A DNA stretch of 64,000 bases from Streptomyces sp. HPF1205 (lineage in GTDB: Bacteria; Actinomycetota; Actinomycetes; Streptomycetales; Streptomycetaceae). A program made the position numbers and the translations under genes. Of this stretch, positions 8,300 to 18,114 are shown one piece after another. Location: assembly GCF_020400825.1 (NCBI RefSeq), contig NZ_JAINVH010000025.1, positions 1-64,000 of the forward strand, written 5' to 3'. The notes under the pieces are model-generated. The model was not told the DNA's origin, made no database searches, and saw only the letters and a program-made list of their open reading frames with translations. Within the stretch, counting starts at the first letter, position 1. Every line of letters begins with the position of its first letter.

Positions 8300-8315
8300 C
8301 ATACCGCGCGGTATG
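8300..8315. promoter_or_regulatory. Perfect 16-bp palindrome, TetR-type operator candidate
   Basis: CATACCGCGCGGTATG is a perfect inverted repeat 50 bp before the acyl-CoA ligase start. ATACCG-N2-CGGTAT-like palindromes are typical of TetR-family regulators of acyl-CoA metabolism in actinobacteria. No tetR gene is adjacent, so the regulator would be encoded elsewhere. Confidence 0.6.
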
Positions 8316-8364
8316 CGGCCAGAATCGCGGAAAGACCGATCCGCCGTCGCCGCCGGAGGCCCCA

Positions 8365-10000
<1,636 letters not shown>

Positions 10001-10014
<14 letters not shown>

Positions 10015-11446
10015 CGCCCGGCAGGCGCGGCAGCACCCGGCACAGGGCCTCCAGGGTCGATGTGTAGGCGTGGTCGGGAGGGGCGGCGTAGCCCACGACC
10101 AGGCCGTCGGAGGCAGCGGAGGCCGGCGGTGCCAGGGGGTGGCGGTAGTCGGAGAGGGGGTCGAGGGCGATGTTGCAGGCCGCGGCGGCCTTGAGGGTCG
10201 CGGTCTCGGTGCCCGGCGGGAGGTGGAGGACCGCGTGGAGGCCGGCGGCGACGCCGGAGAGGGTGATGTGGGGCGCGTGACCGGCGAGGGTCGCGGCGAG
10301 CTGGTCGCGGCGCCGCCGGTAGCGCTGGCGCATCCCGCGCAGGTGCCGGTCGTACCCGCCGGACTCGATGAACTCCGCGAGGGTGAGCTGGTCGAGCGCG
10401 CTGACGGTGGGCTCGCGCAGGCCCTTGGCGGCCACCACCGCGTCCACCAGGTGCGCGGGCAGCGCCATCCAGCCCAGCCGCAGCGCCGGCGACAGGCTCT
10501 TGCTGACCGAGCCCAGGTAGACCACCCGCTCGGGGTCGAGCCCCTGGACCGCGCCGACCGGCTGCCGGTCGTAGCGGAACTCCCCGTCGTAGTCGTCCTC
10601 CAGCACCAGCGCCCCCGTCGCCCGCGCCCAGGCCACGGCCGCCGCCCGCCGCTTGGGGTGCAGCGGGACGCCGGTCGGGAACTGGTGCGCGGGTGTGAGC
10701 AGGACCGACCGCGCCTTGGTCGCGGCCAGGGCGGAGGTGTCGGCGCCGTGCGCGTCGACGGCGAGCGGGACCGTACGCACCCCGGCGGCGTCCAGGATGG
10801 CGCGGTGGCGCGGCAGCCCGTACTCCTCCACGGCCATCGGCGCGCGCCGCAGCCGCGGCAGGCCCGCCAGCAGCCCCAGCCCGTACGCGAAACCGGAGCA
10901 GATCACGATCCGCTCCGGTGAGGTGCGCACGCCCCGCGCCCGGGCCAGGTAGCCGGCCAGCGCGCGGCGCAGTTCTATCCGGCCGCGCGGGTCGCCGGGG
11001 CCGAAGACCTCGTTGGGCGCGGCGGACAGTGCCCGGCGGGCGGCGGCCAGCCACGCGGTGCGCGGGAACGAACCGGTGTGCGGCTGGCCCTGGCGCAGGT
11101 CGAAGGCGGGACGCGCGGCCGCCGGCTGCGCCGGCTCGGCCTCGGCGGGCGGCGCGGTGCGGTCGGCGACGCGCGTGCCCGAACCCTGCCGGGCGGTCAG
11201 CCAGCCCTCGGCGACCAGCTCGGCGTAGGCGTCGGCGACCGTGTTGCGGGCCATCCCCAGATCGGCGGCGAGCGAGCGGTACGGGGGCAGCTTCGTGCCG
11301 GGCGCCAGCCGCCCGTCGCGCACCGCCTCCCGCAGCGCCCGCGTCAGCGCGGCGCGCCGGCCGCCGCGCCTGGGCAGCTCCAAGTGCAGGTCGAGGCCCG
11401 GCCGTTCCGCACCGCCGGCCGAACCTTTGACCGATGATCCCGTCAC
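10001..11446 (-). CDS. MocR/PdxR-type GntR regulator with aminotransferase domain
   Basis: 481 residues. An N-terminal winged HTH (residues ~25-95: ALREAVRDGRLAPGTKLPPYRSLAADLGMARNTVADAYAELVAEGWL) is joined by an Ala/Pro linker to a fold-type I aminotransferase-like domain. The PLP-binding Lys lies in GSVSKSLSPALRLGW and the PLP-contact motif LEDDYDGEFRYD is present. MocR proteins sense PLP or amino compounds and regulate adjacent genes, often pdxST or transporters; none is adjacent here. The GTG start lacks an SD, so the mRNA may be leaderless. Confidence 0.9.
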
Positions 11447-11634
11447 GCTGTCGCACTGTACGCGCCGGCGCGCCTCTTCGCGTATGCGAATGCCGGTTTG
11501 CCGGACCCCCGATCGGCGGTGCCCGCCCGGGCTTCCGGTGCGGGTTCCGGTGGGCGGTCACGGGTCACCGCTCACCGGTCACGAGCAGGGGTAGGGGCGG
11601 GTGCGACGGGCAGCGGGGCCGGGGCGGTGAGCCG

Positions 11635-14600
11635 TCAGCCGCCGATCTTGCCGAGCAGGTCGACGATCCGCGACTGCACATCCGGACTCGTCGAACGCTC
11701 CGCGAGGAACAGCACCGTCTCGCCCGACGCGAGCCGCGGCAGTTCCGCCGGGTCGATGTCGGCCGAGGTGTAGACGACCAGCGGGGTCAGGTCGAGCCGG
11801 GCGTTGCCGCGCAGCCAGTCCACGATGCCCTGGCGGCGGCGCCTGATCAGCATCAGGTCCATCACCACCAGGTTCGGGTGCATCTGGGCGGCCTTGGTCA
11901 TCGCGTCGGCCTCGGAGTCGGCGTGCGTGACCTGCATGCCGCGCCGCTCCAGCGTGACCGCGAACGCCTGCGCGATCGCCTGGTGGCTCTCCACGAGCAG
12001 TACCCGCGGCGGGTGCTGCTCGCTGTCGCGGGGCGCCAGCGCCTTGAGGAGTACGGCGGGGTCGGCCCCGTACGCGGCCTCCCGCGTCGCCTGGCCCAGC
12101 CCGGCCGTGACCAGCACCGGGACCTGCGCCGCCGCGGCGGCCTGGCGCAGCGACTGCAGCGCGGTGCGCGTGATCGGCCCGGTCAGCGGGTCCACGAACA
12201 GCGCGGCCGGCGGCTCGGCGACCTGCGCGTCCACCTCCTCGCGGGACCGTACGATCACCGGCCGGTAGCCGCGGTCGGTCAGCGCCTGACGGGTCGACAC
12301 GTCGGGCTCGGGCCACACCAGCAGGCGGCGCGGCTCGTCCAGCGGCTCCTCCATGTGGTCGTCGGCGCCGTCGGGCGCGTCCGCCAGGTCGGTGACGTCG
12401 ACCGCGCCGCCCGGGCCGTCCAGCGGCTCCGGCCCCTCCGCGGCACCGGCCGCCGGGGCTCCTATGGCGTACGAACGGCCGGGTGCCCCGTCCGTTTCCG
12501 GTACGGGTACGGGCGGCGGGACCGGGAGCGGCCGTCCGTCCTCCTGGAGCCCGGCCGCCGCCTGGTCCGCCCCGGGCCCGGCCACGGCCCGCGGCCCGCC
12601 CTGGGGTTCGCCGCCCTGGGCCGGCACGTGCGGCTGCGGCCCGGGCTGTGCCTGGGGCTGTGCTTCCGGCGGCTGCTGCGGCTGAGGCCGAGGCGGCTGC
12701 TGCGGTTGAGCCTGCGGCGGTGCTTGCGGTTGTGCCTGCGGTTCGGCCTGCGGTTCGGTGCGGGGCGGCGGGGCGAGCCTGCGGCGGCGGCCGGAACCAC
12801 CCGCCGCGACCTGGGCGGGAAGCCCCTGCGGGTGCTGCGCCTGGACGGCCTGCGTCGGAGTCTGCGGCGCGTGCGGGTCCGACGAGAACGGCACGCCCTG
12901 GCCCAGCGTACGCACGCTGATCGCGCGGCTGTGCCCGCCGGCCGCGTGCTCCTGCGGGGCGGCCGAGGCGGCGGGGGCGCGCGTCGCCGGTGTGCTGGGG
13001 GTGGTCGGGATCGGGCTCACGCCGCGCGGCGGCGCGGACTGCCCGGCCGCGGGCCACGACGACTGGGCCGGAAGGGCGGGAAGGCCCTGGCCCGCGGGTT
13101 GCCCGGCGTTCCGACCCGCGCCTTGGGGCACGCCGGTGTTCTGATGCGGGCCCTGGCCCGTGCCTTGGCCCGTGTTCTGACCCGTGTTCTGGGGCGCGGC
13201 GGGTCCCGGGGCCGGCGCGGGTGCCGGCGCCGGGGCGGCCGGGGACGGCGCCGCGGGCGCGGGCCAGCCGCCCGCGGGCTGCGGCGGCACGGGACCGCCG
13301 GGGCCGCCCTGCGCTCCCCCGTCCTGCCCTGCCGGGTTCCGGCCGCCCGGGTGCTGGGCCGGCGGGTTGTGGGCCGCCGGGGCCCGGGGTGCCGGGTTCT
13401 GGCCTGCGGCGGCGGGCCAGCCGGGGCCGACCGGCTCGGCCGGGTCCGTGTGCTCGCCGTGCTCGGGGTGGGTGATCGCCCGGCGCCCACTGGCGTCGGC
13501 GGGCGCCTGCTCCGCCGCCGGCCAGCCCTCGGGCAGCGGCGGCGGTACGGGCCTGGGACCGTCGGCCGGCCCCTGCTGCGGGGGTACGGGCGGCGCCGCC
13601 GGCCCGATCTCGCGCCGGGCCCTGCGGCCGGTGCCTTCGGCCGGGCCGCCGCCCGCCGCCGGAAGGGCGTTCGGGATCGGAGGCGCGGGCAGTTCGGGGC
13701 GGGCCCCCTCGCCCTCGCCGCCTTCCGGGCCCTCCGGGCGGGCCCGGCGGGCGCGCCGGCCGCTCGGCCGCACCGGCTCCGGCTCCGGCGTACCGCCCGG
13801 CGGGGTCCGGCCGTCGTCCCCCGGCCTGCGCAGCGCCCGGCGCCGCCCGGTCGGGGCCTCGGTCTGGTCCGCGGCGGCCGGAATCGCCCACGCCGCTTCG
13901 GCGCCCGCTTCACCGGCGGGCCGCTGCGCCTCGGGGACGTGCGGCTTCTGACCGGGCTCGGCGTGCGCGCCCGCGTGCGCCCGGGCGCCTGAGCCGGGGG
14001 CCGCGGGCGTGCCCTTGCCCGTACCCGCGCCGCTGTCCGTACCCGCGCCCTTGGCGGCGGTGCCCGCGGAACCGCCCGCGGCCGCGGCGGGGGCTGCCGA
14101 CGTGGCGGAATCCGCGCCGGGGGAGTCGGGGGCGGGGGTGCCGGCCGGGACTTCGAGGACGTACGCGCTGCCCTGGCCCGGGACCTCGTGGGTCTGGAGG
14201 ACGCCGCCGTGGCGTTCGACGATGCCGCGGGCCAGCGGCAGGTGCACCGGGTCGCCGCCGGCGTGCGGCCCGCGGACGTCGATGCGTACCACGTCGCCGC
14301 GCCGCGCCGCCGCCACCACGATCGTGGAGTCGCCGGAGTGGGCGGTGGCGTTGCCCGCCGAGTCCACGCCCGCCACGTCCGCGATCAGGTGGGCCAGCGC
14401 CTGGGCCATCCGCGGGCCGTCGACCTGGACCATGATCGGCGGGGCGTGCACGGCGTACTGCGCGCGCCCCGGACCGATCAGCTCGACCGCGCCCTCCACG
14501 GCCGCGTTGACCACCTCGTCGAAGCTTGTCTCGGTGCGCTGCAGCTTGTCCTCGCCGCGGTCGAGCCGCTGGAAGGCGAGGACGTTGTCGATGAGGGTGG

Positions 14601-15588
14601 TGATACGGGCGTAGCCGGCCGCCAGGTGGTGCAGGATCTGGTTCGCCTCGGGCCACAGCTGGCCGGCCGGGTCGGCGGCCAGGCCCGTCAGCTCGGCGCG
14701 CAGTTCGGCCAGCGGCCCGCGCAGCGAGATGTCGAGCAGCGCGCTGAGCTGCCGGTTGCGGGCGGCCAGCGCGTCCTGCGCGGTCCGGTCGGTGAACGTC
14801 ATCACCGCGCCCACCAGTTGCTCCCCGTCCCGTACCGGGGCGGTCGTCAGGTCCACCGGCACCGCGCTGCCGTCCTTGCGCCACAGCACCTGGCCGCGCA
14901 CCCGGTGCTTGCGGCCGGAGCGCAGGGTGTCGGCGAGCGGGGTCTCCTCGTACGCCAGCGGGCTGCCGTCCGGCCGCGAGTGGTGCACCAGCGGGTGCAG
15001 CTCCTTGCCGCCCAGATCGGTGGCCCGGTGGCCGAGGATCTGCGCGGCCGACGGGTTGACCAGCACGATCTTGCCCGCGGTGTCCACGCCGACCACGCCC
15101 TCGGCGGCGGCCCGCAGGATCATCTCGGTCTGCCGCTGCTGCCGGGCGAGTTCCGCCTCGGTGTCGACGGTGTGCTGCAGGTCGCGGACCACCAGCATCA
15201 GCAGCTCGTCACCGGTGTAGTGCGGCACGCCGTCGCCGTAGTCGGCGTACGGGGTCCGGCCGCCCTCAAGGTTCGCGCTGGTCACCTCGACGGGGAACTG
15301 CGACCCGTCGGTGCGCCGGGCGATCATGCGGGTCGGCTTGGTCCGGGTGTCCTGCGAGGCCTCGTGCGGGCTGCGCATCGAGCCCGGGATCCGCTTCGGG
15401 TCGAAGTCGGGGATGAGGTCCAGCAGGCCGCGCCCCACCAGCGCCGTACCCGGCGACTCGAACGTCTCCAAAGCTATGGCGTTGGCGTTGACGACCGTGC
15501 CGTTGACGTCGACCAGCAGGAGCGCGTCCGGGAGGGCGTCGAGTATCGAGGCGAGGCGAGCAGCGCCTCTTGATGGCCGGCTGCTCAC
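11635..15588 (-). CDS. PAS-PAS hybrid histidine-kinase-like protein with two receiver-like domains, phospho-residues degenerate
   Basis: 1317 residues, cytoplasmic. Order: PAS (~10-110), PAS (~150-270), HisKA-like helices (~280-350), HATPase-like domain (~370-490), a ~560-residue Pro/Ala/Gln/Gly-rich disordered linker, then two CheY-like domains (~1070-1160 and ~1190-1317). The dimerisation helix reads LLDISLRGPLAEL where active kinases have SHELRTPL, so the phospho-acceptor His is missing. The N-box reads HLIADV without the usual Asn. The last receiver has VESH instead of the acidic pair, though an Asp remains in VVMDLML. It therefore looks like a signalling scaffold or atypical regulator. 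GTG start with GGGAGGA upstream. Its partner is unknown. Confidence 0.88.
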   Translation of the reverse strand: MSSRPSRGAARLASILDALPDALLLVDVNGTVVNANAIALETFESPGTALVGRGLLDLIPDFDPKRIPGSMRSPHEASQDTRTKPTRMIARRTDGSQFPVEVTSANLEGGRTPYADYGDGVPHYTGDELLMLVVRDLQHTVDTEAELARQQRQTEMILRAAAEGVVGVDTAGKIVLVNPSAAQILGHRATDLGGKELHPLVHHSRPDGSPLAYEETPLADTLRSGRKHRVRGQVLWRKDGSAVPVDLTTAPVRDGEQLVGAVMTFTDRTAQDALAARNRQLSALLDISLRGPLAELRAELTGLAADPAGQLWPEANQILHHLAAGYARITTLIDNVLAFQRLDRGEDKLQRTETSFDEVVNAAVEGAVELIGPGRAQYAVHAPPIMVQVDGPRMAQALAHLIADVAGVDSAGNATAHSGDSTIVVAAARRGDVVRIDVRGPHAGGDPVHLPLARGIVERHGGVLQTHEVPGQGSAYVLEVPAGTPAPDSPGADSATSAAPAAAAGGSAGTAAKGAGTDSGAGTGKGTPAAPGSGARAHAGAHAEPGQKPHVPEAQRPAGEAGAEAAWAIPAAADQTEAPTGRRRALRRPGDDGRTPPGGTPEPEPVRPSGRRARRARPEGPEGGEGEGARPELPAPPIPNALPAAGGGPAEGTGRRARREIGPAAPPVPPQQGPADGPRPVPPPLPEGWPAAEQAPADASGRRAITHPEHGEHTDPAEPVGPGWPAAAGQNPAPRAPAAHNPPAQHPGGRNPAGQDGGAQGGPGGPVPPQPAGGWPAPAAPSPAAPAPAPAPAPGPAAPQNTGQNTGQGTGQGPHQNTGVPQGAGRNAGQPAGQGLPALPAQSSWPAAGQSAPPRGVSPIPTTPSTPATRAPAASAAPQEHAAGGHSRAISVRTLGQGVPFSSDPHAPQTPTQAVQAQHPQGLPAQVAAGGSGRRRRLAPPPRTEPQAEPQAQPQAPPQAQPQQPPRPQPQQPPEAQPQAQPGPQPHVPAQGGEPQGGPRAVAGPGADQAAAGLQEDGRPLPVPPPVPVPETDGAPGRSYAIGAPAAGAAEGPEPLDGPGGAVDVTDLADAPDGADDHMEEPLDEPRRLLVWPEPDVSTRQALTDRGYRPVIVRSREEVDAQVAEPPAALFVDPLTGPITRTALQSLRQAAAAAQVPVLVTAGLGQATREAAYGADPAVLLKALAPRDSEQHPPRVLLVESHQAIAQAFAVTLERRGMQVTHADSEADAMTKAAQMHPNLVVMDLMLIRRRRQGIVDWLRGNARLDLTPLVVYTSADIDPAELPRLASGETVLFLAERSTSPDVQSRIVDLLGKIGG

Positions 15589-16231
15589 GAGACGCGTCCT
15601 CCCTGTTACCGCATGGTGCTGCTGTTCTTCTTTGCCGTGTGGCGCTGTTGCTCTTCGGTGTCGCTCTTCGGTTGTCCTGCTGTCGGGCTCTCGGGTGGGG
15701 CCGGGGCCCCGGCCGCGGACTCACGAGCCCGCGGCCTTCGACTTCGGCTTCCCGCCGTCGGCTTTCGGCTCCCGGCTGTCCGCCTCCGGCTGTCTGCCTC
15801 CGGCTTTCGGCCGTCGGCTGTCGGTCGGTGGTCGACGGTCTGGGCCCGGTCCGAAACCCGGTGTTCCGACGCCGGGTTCGGCTGTCGTCACGGGTCGCCC
15901 ATCTTGCCGCCGCGCCCTGGCCGTGTCACTAGACCGAGTGTACGGGTCGGGCCCGGCGGCGGGGCTCGGGATGCCCATGTGGCGTGTTGGGGTGGGGCGT
16001 TGAGGGTTGTACGGGAAAGGTGTGGGCTACGTCACGAATGGGCCGAATGGGGGTGGGGGGCTTTGGCGGGCGGTGCCTTCGCGGGGGCGGGTGCGGGGGT
16101 GGGGGGCCTTGCGGGGGGCCGACCGCCGGCCGGGGGCCGGGGGCCGGTGGGCGCCGGGCGCCGGGCGGTGAGCCGGGGGCCGGTCGGCCGGTCGGGGCGG
16201 TGCGGGCCGTCGGCCGCGGGTCGGCCGCGGG
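15589..16231. other. Intergenic low-complexity region
   Basis: 643 bp upstream of the PAS protein gene. 15740-15830 carries imperfect CGGCTTTCGGCTcc / cCGGCTGTCxGCCTCC repeats, and 16040-16140 is a G-rich run (GGGTGGGGGG and GGGGGCGGG) that could form G-quadruplexes. A Pro/Arg/Lys-rich ORF of 85 codons (15721-15978, minus) is the only candidate gene. Confidence 0.5.
15721..15978 (-). CDS. Doubtful 85-residue Pro/Lys/Arg-rich ORF
   Basis: It reads MGIPSPAAGPDPYTRSSD and then a basic tail with degenerate repeats (RRPKAGGRQPEADSREPKADGGKPKSKA). It lies upstream of the PAS protein gene on the same strand. The composition may simply reflect the DNA repeats underneath. No SD and no known family. 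Confidence 0.2.
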   Translation of the reverse strand: MGIPSPAAGPDPYTRSSDTARARRQDGRPVTTAEPGVGTPGFGPGPDRRPPTDSRRPKAGGRQPEADSREPKADGGKPKSKAAGS

Positions 16232-16969
16232 TCAGCCGCGCAGCGGGGGCGCGTGCTGGACGCGCCGCTGGGGCGTTGGGAGGACGGGCTCCATCCGGGA
16301 CCAGCGGGAGACCTCGCAGCCGTTGGTCCTGCGGTAGTCCTCGGCGACCCGGTGGCCGCGCCACATGCCGCGGACGGTGGCGGTCTGCGGCCCCCCGTAG
16401 ATCATGGAGCAGGCCTGCCCGGGCGCGACGGCCGGTACAGGGCCGCCGATCCGGTCCAGGTGCCCGCAGGCGTCGGCGTTCCGCTGGGCTGCTCGGTCCT
16501 CGGAGTCCGCGGGGTCCGCCGGAGCTGCCGGGTCCGCCGGAGCTGCCGGGTCCGCCGGAGCCGCCTGGTCGGTTCGGTCGGCCCGGTCCGCCTGGCCGCC
16601 GCCGGGACGGTCCATTCCCCGGTCGGAGAGGTCGGTGCGGCCGTCGGGTCGGCCTTCGGGGCGCCCGTCGGGGTGGTCCGCCTGGTCGGCGGGGGCCGCC
16701 CGGCCGGAGTCCGTGCCCGCGGTCCCGGCCACCTCGTCGTGTCCGCAGGTGAGGCGGTAGGTCCGGGGCTGCCCGGACCCGTCGTCGTACGTCACGGTCA
16801 GCCGGTCGACCCGGGTGGCCGGAATCCCCATGGCCGCGGCGCGGGGCCCGAGCCCCAGCAGCAGGGCGGCGCCGAGCAGCACGATCGCGGCGGCGCCACG
16901 TTTCGGCGCGATGCGTACGGCGGCGGGCCCGCGGCCCGTCCCGTACGTCGCGGAGCGTTTCTCAACCAT
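16232..16969 (-). CDS. SSI-like secreted serine protease inhibitor with large Asp/Pro/Ala insertion
   Basis: 245 residues. The N-terminal signal/anchor (RGAAAIVLLGAALLLGLGPRAAA) is followed by an SSI (subtilisin inhibitor, MEROPS I16) fold: RLTVTYDDGSGQPRTYRLTCG, then ADACGHLDRIGGPVPAVAPGQACSMIYGGPQTATVRGMWRG, then RRTNGCEVSRW. The four Cys and the reactive-loop pattern CSM-IY (P1 Met, as in classical SSI CPMVY) are kept. Between the first two Cys, where SSI has about 15 residues, there are about 90 residues of AAPADPA and DGRPEGRPDGR repeats. The C-terminus has a ~20-residue extension. It probably inhibits subtilisin-like proteases outside the cell. ATG with GAGGGGG just upstream. Confidence 0.8.
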   Translation of the reverse strand: MVEKRSATYGTGRGPAAVRIAPKRGAAAIVLLGAALLLGLGPRAAAMGIPATRVDRLTVTYDDGSGQPRTYRLTCGHDEVAGTAGTDSGRAAPADQADHPDGRPEGRPDGRTDLSDRGMDRPGGGQADRADRTDQAAPADPAAPADPAAPADPADSEDRAAQRNADACGHLDRIGGPVPAVAPGQACSMIYGGPQTATVRGMWRGHRVAEDYRRTNGCEVSRWSRMEPVLPTPQRRVQHAPPLRG

Positions 16970-17226
16970 GCCCCCTCACTACGCCCGCGGCCCCCCGTAC
17001 CCCCCGAATTCCCCCGCCCGTGGGCGTGCCGCCCCTGCGGATTGACCCCGGCGCGCGCCCCCTCCCCCCGCCCGCACCCGCCCGCACCCGCCCGTATTCC
17101 GGCAACTCCTCCGGCTATCCCTTTGCCCCGCCCAGGGGCGGCCTTGTACCGTAGTCTGCGATTGGTCTCAGCCCTCCAGGCTGTGCCATCATCTGCACAC
17201 GAGCCCGCTCGCCCGGGCACGTACCA

Positions 17227-17320
17227 GGAGGCGTCGCCTAGTCCGGTCTATGGCGCCGCACTGCTAATGCGGTTAGGGCCTTCAAGCCCTTCGAGGGTTC
17301 AAATCCCTCCGCCTCCGCCA
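17227..17320 (+). tRNA. tRNA-Ser (GCU)
   Basis: 94 nt with encoded CCA. Acceptor GGAGGCG pairs with CGCCTCC, discriminator G, anticodon GCT in CTGCTAA, long type II variable arm (GGGCCTTCAAGCCC) and TPsiC arm GAGGGTTCAAATCCCTC. Confidence 0.97.
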
Positions 17321-17478
17321 TCACCTCCCAGAGCCCCGCCGTCCCCTCCAGGGACCGGGGCTCTCCTCATTTCCCCAGCTCACCCGCCCTCCCCCCTATC
17401 GATTTCACCTCCCGCGCCCCCTCATGTAATGTTGTCCACGCGAAGCCGACCGGCCCCCAAGGCCGCGAAGCCCACCGC

Positions 17479-17551
17479 GCACTCGTAGCTCAACGGATAG
17501 AGCATCTGACTACGGATCAGAAGGTTGCAGGTTCGAATCCTGCCGAGTGCA
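17479..17551 (+). tRNA. tRNA-Arg (ACG)
   Basis: 73 nt, no encoded CCA. Acceptor GCACTCG / CGAGTGC with discriminator A. Anticodon stem TCTGA / TCAGA with loop CTACGGA gives anticodon ACG (read as ICG). TPsiC arm GCAGGTTCGAATCCTGC. No duplicate of its 3' end and no integrase were seen downstream. Confidence 0.97.
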
Positions 17552-17683
17552 CAGCAGCTCAGAGGCCCTCGGAGATCATCCGGGGGCCTCTTGCGTGGGG
17601 CGTACAGCAGCGAAGTACGGCAACGGCCTTGATCGCCTTCGAGGCGGGTCTTCGGAAAGCCGTTCGCAGGGCGTCGCGCCCCC

Positions 17684-17986
17684 GTGCAGGATGACCCCGT
17701 GACCTTCGTCAACGTGCAAGGCGGTCCGGAAGACGGTCCGTACAGGTGCCCGTGCTGCTTTTACGTCACGCTCAGCCGGCGCAACTACTACGAGATCTGC
17801 CCCGTGTGCTTCTGGGAGGACGACGGCCAGGACGACCACGACGCGGACGAGGTGCGGGGCGGGCCCAACCGCGGGTTGAGCCTGACCGAGGCCCGCGACA
17901 ATTTCCGTCGGCTCGGGGCCAGTGACGAGCGGCGCGTGGCCCTCGTCCGTGACCCGCTCCCCGAGGAGCACCCGCCGAGCACCTGA
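17684..17986 (+). CDS. CPCC family cysteine-rich protein
   Basis: About 100 residues. The family signature is clear: YRCPCCFYVTLSRRNYYEICPVCFWEDDGQDD, that is a CPCC pair followed 18 residues later by CPVC, then the conserved GGPNRGLSLTEARDNFRRLGA. Proteins of this family are short, probably metal-binding, and are often found with polymorphic toxin or immunity loci; the role is unknown. The GTG at 17684 or the GTG at 17699 could be the start. It lies 130 bp after tRNA-Arg. Confidence 0.85.
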   Translation: MQDDPVTFVNVQGGPEDGPYRCPCCFYVTLSRRNYYEICPVCFWEDDGQDDHDADEVRGGPNRGLSLTEARDNFRRLGASDERRVALVRDPLPEEHPPST

Positions 17987-18114
17987 CCGATCCCCGCGGG
18001 GCCGAGCCCCCTGGACCCTCCGGTGTACTCACGCTTCGTCGTGCCGCGCATGTGGTCAGCACCATCCGCGCGACCCGGGGGATCGGCACGGGCGTAGGCG
18101 GCCCGGGCCGCCTG

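Noticed and set aside
11434..13992. Long antisense ORF of 852 codons opposite the PAS hybrid protein gene
   Set aside because: Arg/Gly/Pro-rich translation without motifs or SD. It mirrors the low-complexity linker of the real gene; long antisense frames are normal at this GC content.
16040..16140. G-rich tract as a riboswitch or ncRNA
   Set aside because: Only a possible G-quadruplex; no conserved RNA structure could be recognised by eye.
17479..17551. tRNA-Arg as attachment site of an integrated element
   Set aside because: No second copy of the 3' end of the tRNA was found downstream, and no integrase, excisionase or rep gene lies in the window.
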